Assembly: GCA_947652605.1 (NCBI GenBank)
Contig: CANTFG010000137.1
Coordinates: 62,001 to 126,000 of the forward strand
Length of the DNA stretch: 64,000 bases
Direction of reading: 5' to 3'
From: Elmis aenea
Lineage: Eukaryota > Arthropoda > Insecta > Coleoptera > Elmidae
How positions within the stretch are numbered: position 1 is the first letter of the stretch; each line of letters opens with the position of its first letter. Shown in pieces: positions 43,117 through 55,100 of the stretch. The notes beneath the pieces are model-generated. The model was not told the DNA's origin and searched no databases. It worked only from the letters and a program-made list of their open reading frames with translations. Position numbers and translations under genes: made by a program.

Positions 43117-46100
43117 GTCGCACAAGGAACATATGTATTAACTAAAGCACGGTATTTTTAGGAAATTAGTAAAAATTAAAACCAGCTCTTTGAAAGACAT
43201 TCGCATAACAATTGTATTTATGTAAAGAGGCGATGGATAAACTGTTTCTGTGATATACAAATCAATAATTAAAAATGTTCAGAAATAGTCGCTCAAGAAA
43301 CATATGTATTAACTAAAGCACGGTATTTTTAGGAAATTATTAAAAATTAAAACCAGCTCATTGAAAGACATATGCAAAACAATTGTATTCCTGTAAAGAG
43401 GCGATGGATAAACTGTTCCTGTGATATACAAATCAATAATTAAAATTGTTTAGAAATAGTCGCTCAAGGAACATATGTATTAACTAAAGCACGGTATTTT
43501 TAGGAAATTATTAAAAATTAAAACCAGCTCATTGAAAGACATATGCAAAACAATTGTATTCCTGTAAAAAGGCGATGGATAAACTGTTCCTGTGATATAC
43601 AAATCAATAATTAAAATTGTTTAGAAAGAGTCGCTCAAGGAACATATGTATTAACTAATGCACGGTATTTTTAGGAAATTATTAAAAATTAAAACCAGCT
43701 CATTGAAAGACATATGCAAAAAAATTGTATTCCTGTAAAGAGGCGATGGATAAACTGTTCCTGTGATATACAAATCAATAATTAAAATTGTTTAAAAATA
43801 GTCGCTCAAGGAACATATGTATTAACTAAAGCACGGTATTTTTAGGAAATTATTAAAAATTAAAACCAGCTCATTGAAAGACATATGCAAAACAATTGTA
43901 TTCATGTAAAGAGGCGATGGATAAACTGTTCCTGTGATATACAAATCAATAATTGAAATTGTTTCGAAATAGTCGCACAAGGAACATATGTATTAACTAG
44001 AGCACGGTATTTTTAGGAAATTATTAAAAATTAATGCCAGCTCATTGAAAGACATATGCAAAACAATTGTATTCATGTAAAGAGGCGATGGATAAACTGT
44101 TTCTGTGATATACAAATCAATAATTAAAATTGTTTAGAAATAGTCGCTCAAGGAACATATGTATTAACTAAAGCACGGTATTTTTAGGAAATTATTAAAA
44201 ATTAAAACCAGCTCATTGAAAGACATATGCAAAACAATTGTATTCATGTAAAGAGGCGATGGATAAACTGTTCCTGTGATATTCAAATCAATAATTAAAA
44301 TCGTTTAGAAATAGTCGCTCAAGGAACATATGTATTAACTAAAGCACGGTATTTTTAGGAAATTATTAAAAATTAAAACCAGCTCATTGAAAGACATATG
44401 CAAAACAATTGTATTCATGTAAAGAGGCGATGGATAAACTGTTCCTGTGATATACAAATCAATAATTAAAATTGTTCAGAAATAGTCGCTCAAGGAACAT
44501 ATGTATTAACTAAAGCACGGTATTTTTAGGAAATTATTAAAAATTAAAACCAGCTCATTGAAAGACATATGCAAAAAAATTGTATTCCTGTAAAGAGGCG
44601 ATGGATAAACTGTTCCTGTGATATACAAATCAATAATTAAAATTGTTTAAAAATAGTCGCTCAAGGAACATATGTATTAACTAAAGCACGGTATTTTTAG
44701 GAAATTATTAAAAATTAAAACCAGCTCATTGAAAGACATATGCAAAACAATTGTATTCATGTAAAGAGGCGATGGATAAACTGTTCCTGTGATATACAAA
44801 TCAATAATTGAAATTGTTTCGAAATAGTCGCTCAAGGAACATATGTATTAACTAAAGCACGGTATTTTTAGGAAATTATTAAAAATTAAAACCAGCTCAT
44901 TGAAAGACATATGCAAAACAATTGTATTCCTGTAAAGAGGCGATGGATAAACTGTTTCTGTGATATACAAATCAATAATTAAAATTGTTCAGAAATAGTC
45001 GCTCAAGGAACATATGTATTAACTAAAGCACGGTATTTTTAGGAAATTTTTAAAAATTAAAACCAGCTCATTGAAAGACATATGCAAAACAATTGTATTC
45101 CTGTAAAGAGGCGATGGATAAACTGTTTCTGTGATATACAAATCAATAATTAAAATTGTTCAGAAATAGTCGCTCAAGGAACATATGTATTAACTAATGC
45201 ACGGTATTTTTAGGAAATTATTAAAAATTAAAACCAGCTCATTGAAAGACATATGCAAAACCAATGTATTCCTGTAAAGAGGCGATGGATAAACTGTTCC
45301 TGTGATATACAAATCAATAATTACAATTGTTTAGAAATAGTCGCTCAAGGAACATATGTATTAACTAAAGCACGGTATTTTTAGGAAATTATTAAAAATT
45401 AAAACCAGCTCATTGAAAGACATATGCAAAACAATTGTATTCATGTAAAGAGGCGATGGATAAACTGTTCCTGTCATATACAACTCAATAATTGAAATTG
45501 TTTCGAAATAGTCGCACAAGGAACATATGTATTAACTAAAGCACGGTATTTTTAGGAAATTATTAAAAATTAATACCAGCTCATTGAAAGACATATGCAA
45601 AACAATTGTATTCATGTAAAGAGGCGATGGATAAACTGTTTCTGTGATATACAAATCAATAATTAAAATTGTTTAGAAATAGTCGCTCAAGGAACATATG
45701 TATTAACTAAAGCACGGTATTTTTAGGAAATTATTAAAAAATAAAACCAGCTCATTGAAAGACATATGCAAAACAATTTTATTCATGTAAAAAGGCGATG
45801 GATAAACTGTTCCTGTCATATACAAATCAATAATTGAAATTGTTTCGAAATAGTCGCACAAGGAACATATGTATTAACTAAAGCACGGTATTTTTAGGAT
45901 ATTAGTAAAAATTAAAACCAGCTCTTTGAAAGACATATGCAAAACAATTGTATTCATGTAAAGAGGCGATGGATAAACTGTTTCTGTGATATACAAATCA
46001 ATAATTAAAATTGTTCAGAAATAGTCGCTCAAGGAACATATGTATTAACTAAAGCACGGTATTTTTAGGAAATTATTAAAAATTAAAACCAGCTCATTGA

Positions 46101-48076
46101 AAGACATATGCAAAACAATTGTATTCCTGTAAAGAGGCGATGGATAAACTGTTTCTGTGATATACAAATCAATAATTAAAATTGTTTAGAAATAGTCGCT
46201 CAAGGAACATATGTATTAACTAAAGCACGGTATTTTTAGGAAATTTTTAAAAATTAAAACCAGCTCATTGAAAGACATATGCAAAACAATTGTATTCCTG
46301 TAAAGAGGCGATGGATAAACTGTTTCTGTGATATACAAATCAATAATTAAAATTGTTCAGAAATAGTCGCTCAAGGAACATATGTATTAACTAAAGCACG
46401 GTATTTTTAGGAAATTATTAAAAATTAAAACCAGCTCATTGAAAGACATATGCAAAACAATTGTATTCCTGTAAAGAGGCGATGGATAAACTGTTTCTGT
46501 GACATACAAATCAATAATTAAAATTGTTTCGAAATAGTCGCTCAAGGAACATATGTATTAACTAAAGCACGGTATTTTTAGGAAATTAGTAAAAATTAAA
46601 ACCAGCTCATTGAAAGACATATGCAAAACAATTGTATTTATGTAAAGAGGCGATGGATAAACTGTTCCTGTGATATACAAATCAATAATTAAAATTTTTT
46701 AGAAATAGTCGCTTAAGGAACATATGTATTAACTAAAGCACGGTATTTTTAGGAAATTATTAAAAATTAATACCAGCTCATTAAAAGACATATGCAAAAC
46801 AATTGTATTCATGTAAAGAAGCGATGGATAAACTGTTCCTGTGATATACAAATCAATAATTAAAATTGTTTAGAAATAGTCGCTCAAGGAACATATGTAT
46901 TAACTAAAGCACGGTATTTTTAGGAAATTATTAAAAATTAAAACCAGCTCATTGAAAGACATATGCAAAACAATTGTATTCATGTAAAAAGGCGATGGAT
47001 AAACTGTTCCTGTGATATACAAATCAATAATTAAAATTGTTTAGAAATAGTCGCACAAGGAACATATGTATTAACTAAAGCACGGTATTTTTAGGAAATT
47101 ATTAAAAATTAAAACCAGCTCATTGAAAGACATATGCAAAACAATTGTATTCATGTAAAGAGGCGATGGATAAACTGTTCCTGTGATATACAAATCAATA
47201 ATTGAAATTGTTTCGAAATAGTCGCTCAAGGAACATATGTATTAACTAAAGCACGGTATTTTTAGGAAATTAGTAAAAATTAAAACCAGCTCATTGAAAG
47301 ACATATGCAAAACAATTGTATTTATGTAAAGAGGCGATGGATAAACTGTTCCTGTGATATACAAATCAATAATTAAAATTTTTTAGAAATAGTCGCTCAA
47401 GGAACATATGTATTAACTAAAGCAGGGTATTTTTAGGAAATTATTAAAAATTAAAACCAGCTCATTAAAAGACATATGCAAAACAATTGTATTCATGTAA
47501 AGAAGCGATGGATAAACTGTTCCTGTGATATACAAATCAATAATTAAAATTGTTTAGAAATAGTCGCTCAAGGAACATATGTACTAACTAAAGCACGGTA
47601 TTTTTAGGAAATTATTAAAAATTAAAACCAGCTCATTGAAAGACATATGCAAAACAATTGTATTCATGTAAAGAGGCGATGGATAAACTGTTTCTGTGAT
47701 ATACAAATCAATAATTAAAATTGTTCAGAAATAGTCGCTCAAGGAACATATGTATTAACTAAAGCACGGTATTTTTAGGAAATTATTAAAAATTAAAACC
47801 AGCTCATTGAAAGACATATGCAAAACAATTGTATTCCTGTAAAGAGGCGATGGATAAACTGTTTCTGTGATATACAAATCAATAATTAAAATTGTTTAGA
47901 AATAGTCGCTCAAGGAACATATGTATTAACTAAAGCACGGTATTTTTAGGAAATTTTTAAAAATTAAAACCAGCTCATTGAAAGACATATGCAAAACAAT
48001 TGTATTCCTGTAAAGAGGCGATGGATAAACTGTTTCTGTGATATACAAATCAATAATTAAAATTGTTCAGAAATAG
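43117..48076 (+). repeat. Satellite block, 7- and 10-monomer spacings and 9404-bp-offset copy
   Basis: The AATTTTTAAA marker lies at 45045, 46242 and 47952, giving spacings of exactly 7 and 10 monomers. From about 45.0 to 47.65 kb the block copies 35.6-38.3 kb. One private difference is TTTTAGGATATTAG near 45895 (GGAAATTAG in the earlier copy). After the GTACTAAC variant at 47581 the order switches to a repeat of the AATTTTTAAA monomers, so a further exchange occurred near 47.65 kb. No other element is visible. Confidence 0.78.
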
Positions 48077-50100
48077 TCGCTCAAGGAACATATGTATTAA
48101 CTAATGCACGGTATTTTTAGGAAATTATTAAAAATTAAAACCAGCTCATTGAAAGACATATGCAAAACAATTGTATTCCTGTAAAGAGGCGATGGATAAA
48201 CTGTTCCTGTGATATACAAATCAATAATTAAAATTGTTTAGAAATAGTCGCTCAAGGAACATATGTATTAACTAAAGCACGGTATTTTTAGGAAATTATT
48301 AAAAATTAAAACCAGCTCATTGAAAGACATATGCAAAACAATTGTATTCCTGTAAAGAGGCGATGGATAAACTGTTCCTGTGATATACAAATCAATAATT
48401 AAAATTGTTTAGAAATAGTCGCTCAAGGAACATTTGTATTAATTAAAGCACGGTATTTTTAGGAAATTATTAAAAATTAAAACCAGCTCATTGAAAGACA
48501 TATGCAAAACAATTGTATTCATGTAAAAAGGCGATGGATAAACTGTTCCTGTGATATACAAATCAATAATTAAAATTGTTTAGAAATAGTCGCACAAGGA
48601 ACATATGTATTAACTAATGGTGCCTGTACACCTGAGAGTAAAGTACTCTCGAGAGTAGCGTCGCCAAGGATACAGCCCCTGAGAGTAACTCGCGATTGGC
48701 TGTATCCTTGGCGACGCTACTCTCGAGAGTACTTTACTCTCAGGTGTACAGGCACCATAAAGCACGGTATTTTTAGGAAATTATTAAAAATTAATACCAG
48801 CTCATTGAAAGACATATGCAAAACAATTGTTTTCATGTGAAGAGGCGATTGATAAACTGTTCCTGTGATATACAAATCAATAATTGAAATTGTTTCGAAA
48901 TAGTAGCACAAGGAACATATGTATTAACTAAAGCACGGTATTTTTAGGAAATTATTAAAAATTAAAACCAGCTCATTGAAAGACATATGCAAAACAATTT
49001 TACTCATGTAAAAAGGCGATGGATAAACTGTTCCTGTGATATACAAATCAATAATTAAAATTGTTTAGAAATAGTCGCACAAGGAACATATGTATTAACT
49101 AAAGCACGGTATTTTTAGGAAATTATTAAAAATTAATACCAGCTCATTGAAAGACATACGCAAAACAATTGTATTCATGTAAAGAGGCGATAGATAAACT
49201 GTTCCTGTGATATACAAATCAATAATTGAAATTGTTTCGAAATAATCGCACAAGGAACATATGTATTAACTAATGCACGGTATTTTTAGGAAATTATTAA
49301 AAATTAAAACCAGCTCATTGAAAGACATATGCAAAACAATTGTATTCATGTAAAGAGGCGATGGATAAACTGTTCCTGTCATATACAAATCAATAATTGA
49401 AATTGTTTCGAAATAGTCGCACAAGGAACATATGTATTATCTAAAGCACGGTATTTTTAGGAAATTATTAAAAATTAAAACCAGCTCATTGAAAGACATA
49501 TGCAAAACAATTGTATTCATGTAAAGAGGCGATGGATAAACTGTTCCTGTGATATACAAACCAATAATTTAAATTGTTCAGAAATAGTCGCTCAAAGAAC
49601 ATATGTATTAACTAATGCACGGTATTTTTAGGAAATTATTAAAAATTAAAACCAGCTCATTGAAAGACATATGCAAAACAATTGTATTCCTGTAAAGAGG
49701 CGATGGATAAACTGTTCCTGTGATATACAAATCAATAATTAAAATTGTTTAGAAATAGTCGCTCAAGGAACATATGTATTAACTAAAGCATGGTATTTTT
49801 AGGAAATTATTAAAAATTAAAACCAGCTCATTGAAAGACATATGCAAAACAATTGTATTCCTGTAAAGAGGCGATGGATAAACTGTTCCTGTGATATACA
49901 AATCAATAATTAAAATTGTTTAGAAATAGTCGCTCAAGGAACATATGTATTAACTAAAGCACGGTATTTTTAGGAAATTATTAAAAATTAAAACCAGCTC
50001 ATTGAAAGACATATGCAAAACAATTGTATTCCTGTAAAAAGGCGATGGATAAACTGTTCCTGTGATATACAAATCAATAATTAAAATTGTTTAGAAAGAG
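48077..50100 (+). repeat. 2024-bp tandem duplication, copy 1 (11 monomers plus hairpin element)
   Basis: Every marker I compared recurs exactly 2024 bp downstream: CATTTGTATTAATTAAAG (about 48430/50454), the whole hairpin element, TTTTACTCATG (about 48998/51022), AAATAATCGC (about 49243/51267), AACCAATAATTT and GCATGGTA. The last left-hand difference is just before 48077 (AAATAGTCG versus AAAGAGTCG). The first right-hand difference is 50161 (A) versus 52185 (G). The identical stretch of about 2084 bp therefore exceeds the period by 60 bp. Confidence 0.9.
48618..48757. mobile_element. 140-bp foldback/MITE-like element, copy 1, with TAA target duplication
   Basis: Non-satellite DNA interrupts a monomer here. 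It consists of two perfectly complementary 60-nt arms (48618-48677 and 48698-48757) around a 20-nt loop (48678-48697). The ends read TGGTGCCTG...CAGGCACCA. The trinucleotide TAA flanks it on both sides (48615-48617 and 48758-48760), and removing the element plus one TAA restores the normal monomer AACTAAAGC. A TWA-type 3-bp duplication is typical of the PIF/Harbinger superfamily, so a non-autonomous Harbinger-like MITE is my best inference. Reading the duplication as TA (Tc1/mariner-like) is possible but leaves the ends asymmetric by one base. It has no coding capacity. Confidence 0.85.
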
Positions 50101-52184
50101 TCGCTCAAGGAACATATGTATTAACTAATGCACGGTATTTTTAGGAAATTATTAAAAATTAAAACCAGCTCATTGAAAGACATATGCAAAACAATTGTAT
50201 TCCTGTAAAGAGGCGATGGATAAACTGTTCCTGTGATATACAAATCAATAATTAAAATTGTTTAGAAATAGTCGCTCAAGGAACATATGTATTAACTAAA
50301 GCACGGTATTTTTAGGAAATTATTAAAAATTAAAACCAGCTCATTGAAAGACATATGCAAAACAATTGTATTCCTGTAAAGAGGCGATGGATAAACTGTT
50401 CCTGTGATATACAAATCAATAATTAAAATTGTTTAGAAATAGTCGCTCAAGGAACATTTGTATTAATTAAAGCACGGTATTTTTAGGAAATTATTAAAAA
50501 TTAAAACCAGCTCATTGAAAGACATATGCAAAACAATTGTATTCATGTAAAAAGGCGATGGATAAACTGTTCCTGTGATATACAAATCAATAATTAAAAT
50601 TGTTTAGAAATAGTCGCACAAGGAACATATGTATTAACTAATGGTGCCTGTACACCTGAGAGTAAAGTACTCTCGAGAGTAGCGTCGCCAAGGATACAGC
50701 CCCTGAGAGTAACTCGCGATTGGCTGTATCCTTGGCGACGCTACTCTCGAGAGTACTTTACTCTCAGGTGTACAGGCACCATAAAGCACGGTATTTTTAG
50801 GAAATTATTAAAAATTAATACCAGCTCATTGAAAGACATATGCAAAACAATTGTTTTCATGTGAAGAGGCGATTGATAAACTGTTCCTGTGATATACAAA
50901 TCAATAATTGAAATTGTTTCGAAATAGTAGCACAAGGAACATATGTATTAACTAAAGCACGGTATTTTTAGGAAATTATTAAAAATTAAAACCAGCTCAT
51001 TGAAAGACATATGCAAAACAATTTTACTCATGTAAAAAGGCGATGGATAAACTGTTCCTGTGATATACAAATCAATAATTAAAATTGTTTAGAAATAGTC
51101 GCACAAGGAACATATGTATTAACTAAAGCACGGTATTTTTAGGAAATTATTAAAAATTAATACCAGCTCATTGAAAGACATACGCAAAACAATTGTATTC
51201 ATGTAAAGAGGCGATAGATAAACTGTTCCTGTGATATACAAATCAATAATTGAAATTGTTTCGAAATAATCGCACAAGGAACATATGTATTAACTAATGC
51301 ACGGTATTTTTAGGAAATTATTAAAAATTAAAACCAGCTCATTGAAAGACATATGCAAAACAATTGTATTCATGTAAAGAGGCGATGGATAAACTGTTCC
51401 TGTCATATACAAATCAATAATTGAAATTGTTTCGAAATAGTCGCACAAGGAACATATGTATTATCTAAAGCACGGTATTTTTAGGAAATTATTAAAAATT
51501 AAAACCAGCTCATTGAAAGACATATGCAAAACAATTGTATTCATGTAAAGAGGCGATGGATAAACTGTTCCTGTGATATACAAACCAATAATTTAAATTG
51601 TTCAGAAATAGTCGCTCAAAGAACATATGTATTAACTAATGCACGGTATTTTTAGGAAATTATTAAAAATTAAAACCAGCTCATTGAAAGACATATGCAA
51701 AACAATTGTATTCCTGTAAAGAGGCGATGGATAAACTGTTCCTGTGATATACAAATCAATAATTAAAATTGTTTAGAAATAGTCGCTCAAGGAACATATG
51801 TATTAACTAAAGCATGGTATTTTTAGGAAATTATTAAAAATTAAAACCAGCTCATTGAAAGACATATGCAAAACAATTGTATTCCTGTAAAGAGGCGATG
51901 GATAAACTGTTCCTGTGATATACAAATCAATAATTAAAATTGTTTAGAAATAGTCGCTCAAGGAACATATGTATTAACTAAAGCACGGTATTTTTAGGAA
52001 ATTATTAAAAATTAAAACCAGCTCATTGAAAGACATATGCAAAACAATTGTATTCCTGTAAAAAGGCGATGGATAAACTGTTCCTGTGATATACAAATCA
52101 ATAATTAAAATTGTTTAGAAAGAGTCGCTCAAGGAACATATGTATTAACTAATGCACGGTATTTTTAGGAAATTATTAAAAATT
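50101..52184 (+). repeat. 2024-bp tandem duplication, copy 2
   Basis: This repeats 48077-50160 base for base at all sites compared, including the hairpin element. The junction between copies must lie within 50101-50160, where the sequence is compatible with both neighbours. That 60-bp interval is the resolved position of the unequal exchange. Beyond 52184 the array continues as in the 38.9-42.9 kb block (TTGAAACC with GCTTATTG). Confidence 0.9.
50642..50781. mobile_element. 140-bp foldback/MITE-like element, copy 2 (passive duplicate)
   Basis: Sequence, arms (50642-50701 and 50722-50781), loop and TAA flanks (50639-50641 and 50782-50784) are the same as in copy 1, and so is the satellite for hundreds of bases on both sides. 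It was therefore copied with the array in the 2024-bp duplication, not inserted independently. Confidence 0.88.
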
Positions 52185-55100
52185 GAAACCAGCTTATTGA
52201 AAGACATATGCAAAAAAATTGTATTCCTGTAAAGAGGCGATGGATAAACTGTTCCTGTGATATACAAATCAATAATTAAAATTGTTTAAAAATAGTCGCT
52301 CAAGGAACATATGTATTAACTAAAGCACGGTATTTTTAGGAAATTATTAAAAATTAAAACCAGCTCATTGAAAGACATATGCAAAACAATTGTATTCATG
52401 TAAAGAGGCGATGGATAAACTGTTCCTGTGATATACAAATCAATAATTGAAATTGTTTCGAAATAGTCGCACAAGGAACATATGTATTAACTAAAGCACG
52501 GTATTTTTAGGAAATTATTAAAAATTAATGCCAGCTCATTGAAAGACATATGCAAAACAATTGTATTCATGTAAAAGGCGATGGATAAACTGTTTCTGTG
52601 ATATACAAATCAATAATTAAAATTGTTTAGAAATAGTCGCTCAAGGAACATATGTATTAACTAAAGCACGGTATTTTTAGGAAATTATTAAAAATTAAAA
52701 CCAGCTCATTGAAAGACATATGCAAAACAATTGTATTCATGTAAAGAGGCGATGGATAAACTGTTCCTGTGATATTCAAATCAATAATTAAAATCGTTTA
52801 GAAATAGTCGCTCAAGGAACATATGTATTAACTAAAGCACGGTATTTTTAGGAAATTATTAAAAATTAAAACCAGCTCATTGAAAGACATATGCAAAACA
52901 ATTGTATTCATGTAAAGAGGCGATGGATAAACTGTTCCTGTGATATACAAATCAATAATTAAAATTGTTCAGAAATAGTCGCTCAAGGAACATATGTATT
53001 AACTAATGCACGGTATTTTTAGGAAATTATTAAAAATTAAAACCAGCTCATTGAAAGACATATGCAAAACAATTGTATTCCTGTAAAGAGGCGATGGATA
53101 AACTGTTCCTGTGATATACAAATCAATAATTAAAATTGTTTAGAAATAGTCGCTCAAGGAACATAATATGTATTAACTAAAGCACGGTATTTTTAGGAAA
53201 TTATTAAAAATTAAAACCAGCTCATTGAAAGACATATGCAAAACAATTGTATTCCTGTAAAAAGGCGATGGATAAACTGTTCCTGTGATATACAAATCAA
53301 TAATTAAAATTGTTTAGAAAGAGTCGCTCAAGGAACATATGTATTAACTAATGCACGGTATTTTTAGGAAATTATTAAAAATTAAAACCAGCTCATTGAA
53401 AGACATATGCAAAAAAATTGTATTCCTGTAAAGAGGCGATGGATAAACTGTTCCTGTGATATACAAATCAATAATTAAAATTGTTTAAAAATAGTCGCTC
53501 AAGGAACATATGTATTAACTAAAGCACGGTATTTTTAGGAAATTATTAAAAATTAAAACCAGCTCATTGAAAGACATATGCAAAACAATTGTATTCATGT
53601 AAAGAGGCGATGGATAAACTGTTCCTGTGATATACAAATCAATAATTGAAATTGTTTCGAAATAGTCGCACAAGGAACATATGTATTAACTAAAGCACGG
53701 TATTTTTAGGAAATTATTAAAAATTAATGCCAGCTCATTGAAAGACATATGCAAAACAATTGTATTCATGTAAAGAGGCGATGGATAAACTGTTTCTGTG
53801 ATATACAAATCAATAATTAAAATTGTTTAGAAATAGTCGCTCAAGGAACATATGTATTAACTAAAGCACGGTATTTTTAGGAAATTATTAAAAATTAAAA
53901 CCAGCTCATTGAAAGACATATGCAAAACAATTGTATTCATGTAAAGAGGCGATGGATAAACTGTTCCTGTGATATTCAAATCAATAATTAAAATCGTTTA
54001 GAAATAGTCGCTCAAGGAACATATGTATTAACTAAAGCACGGTATTTTTAGGAAATTATTAAAAATTAAAACCAGCTCATTGAAAGACATATGCAAAACA
54101 ATTGTATTCATGTAAAGAGGCGATGGATAAACTGTTCCTGTGATATACAAATCAATAATTAAAATTGTTCAGAAATAGTCGCTCAAGGAACATATGTATT
54201 AACTAATGCACGGTATTTTTAGGAAATTATTAAAAATTAAAACCAGCTCATTGAAAGACATATGCAAAACAATTGTATTCCTGTAAAGAGGCGATGGATA
54301 AACTGTTCCTGTGATATACAAATCAATAATTAAAATTGTTTAGAAATAGTCGCTCAAGGAACATATGTATTAACTAAAGCACGGTATTTTTAGGAAATTA
54401 TTAAAAATTAAAACCAGCTCATTGAAAGACTTATGCAAAACAATTGTATTCATGTAAAGAGGCGATGGATAAACTGTTCCTGTCATATACAAATCAATAA
54501 TTGAAATTGTTTCGAAATAGTCGCACAAGGAACATATGTATTAACTAAAGCACGGTATTTTTAGGAAATTATTAAAAATTAATACCAGCTCATTAAAAGA
54601 CATATGCTAAACAATTGTATTCATGTAAAGAGGCGATGGATAAACTGTTCCTGTGATATACAAATCAATAATTAAAATTGTTTCGAAATAGTCGCTCAAG
54701 GAACATATGTATTAACTAAAGCACGGTATTTTTAGGAAATTATTAAAAATTAAAACCAGCTCACTGAAAGACATATGCAAAACTATTGTATTCATGTAAA
54801 GAGGCGATGGATAAACTGTTCCTGTGATATACAAATCAATAATAGAAATTGTTTCGAAATAGTCGCACAAGGAACATATGTATTAACTAAAGCACGGTAT
54901 TTTTAGGAAATTAGTAAAAATTAAAACCAGCTCTTTGAAAGACATTCGCATAACAATTGTATTTATGTAAAGAGGCGATGGATAAACTGTTTCTGTGATA
55001 TACAAATCAATAATTAAAAATGTTCAGAAATAGTCGCTCAAGAAACATATGTATTAACTAAAGCACGGTATTTTTAGGAAATTATTAAAAATTAAAACCA

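Noticed and set aside
48717..48911. 64-codon minus-strand frame from satellite into the hairpin element
   Set aside because: It starts with TTG in a GTAGCAC-variant monomer and ends in the transposon arm. It is open only because the insert shifts the satellite reading and has no family resemblance. The identical frame at 50741-50935 is its duplicate.
50642..50781. Second hairpin as an independent transposition into the same TAA
   Set aside because: Flanking satellite with private variants is identical for about 0.5 kb to the left and 1.4 kb to the right, so it was carried by tandem duplication.
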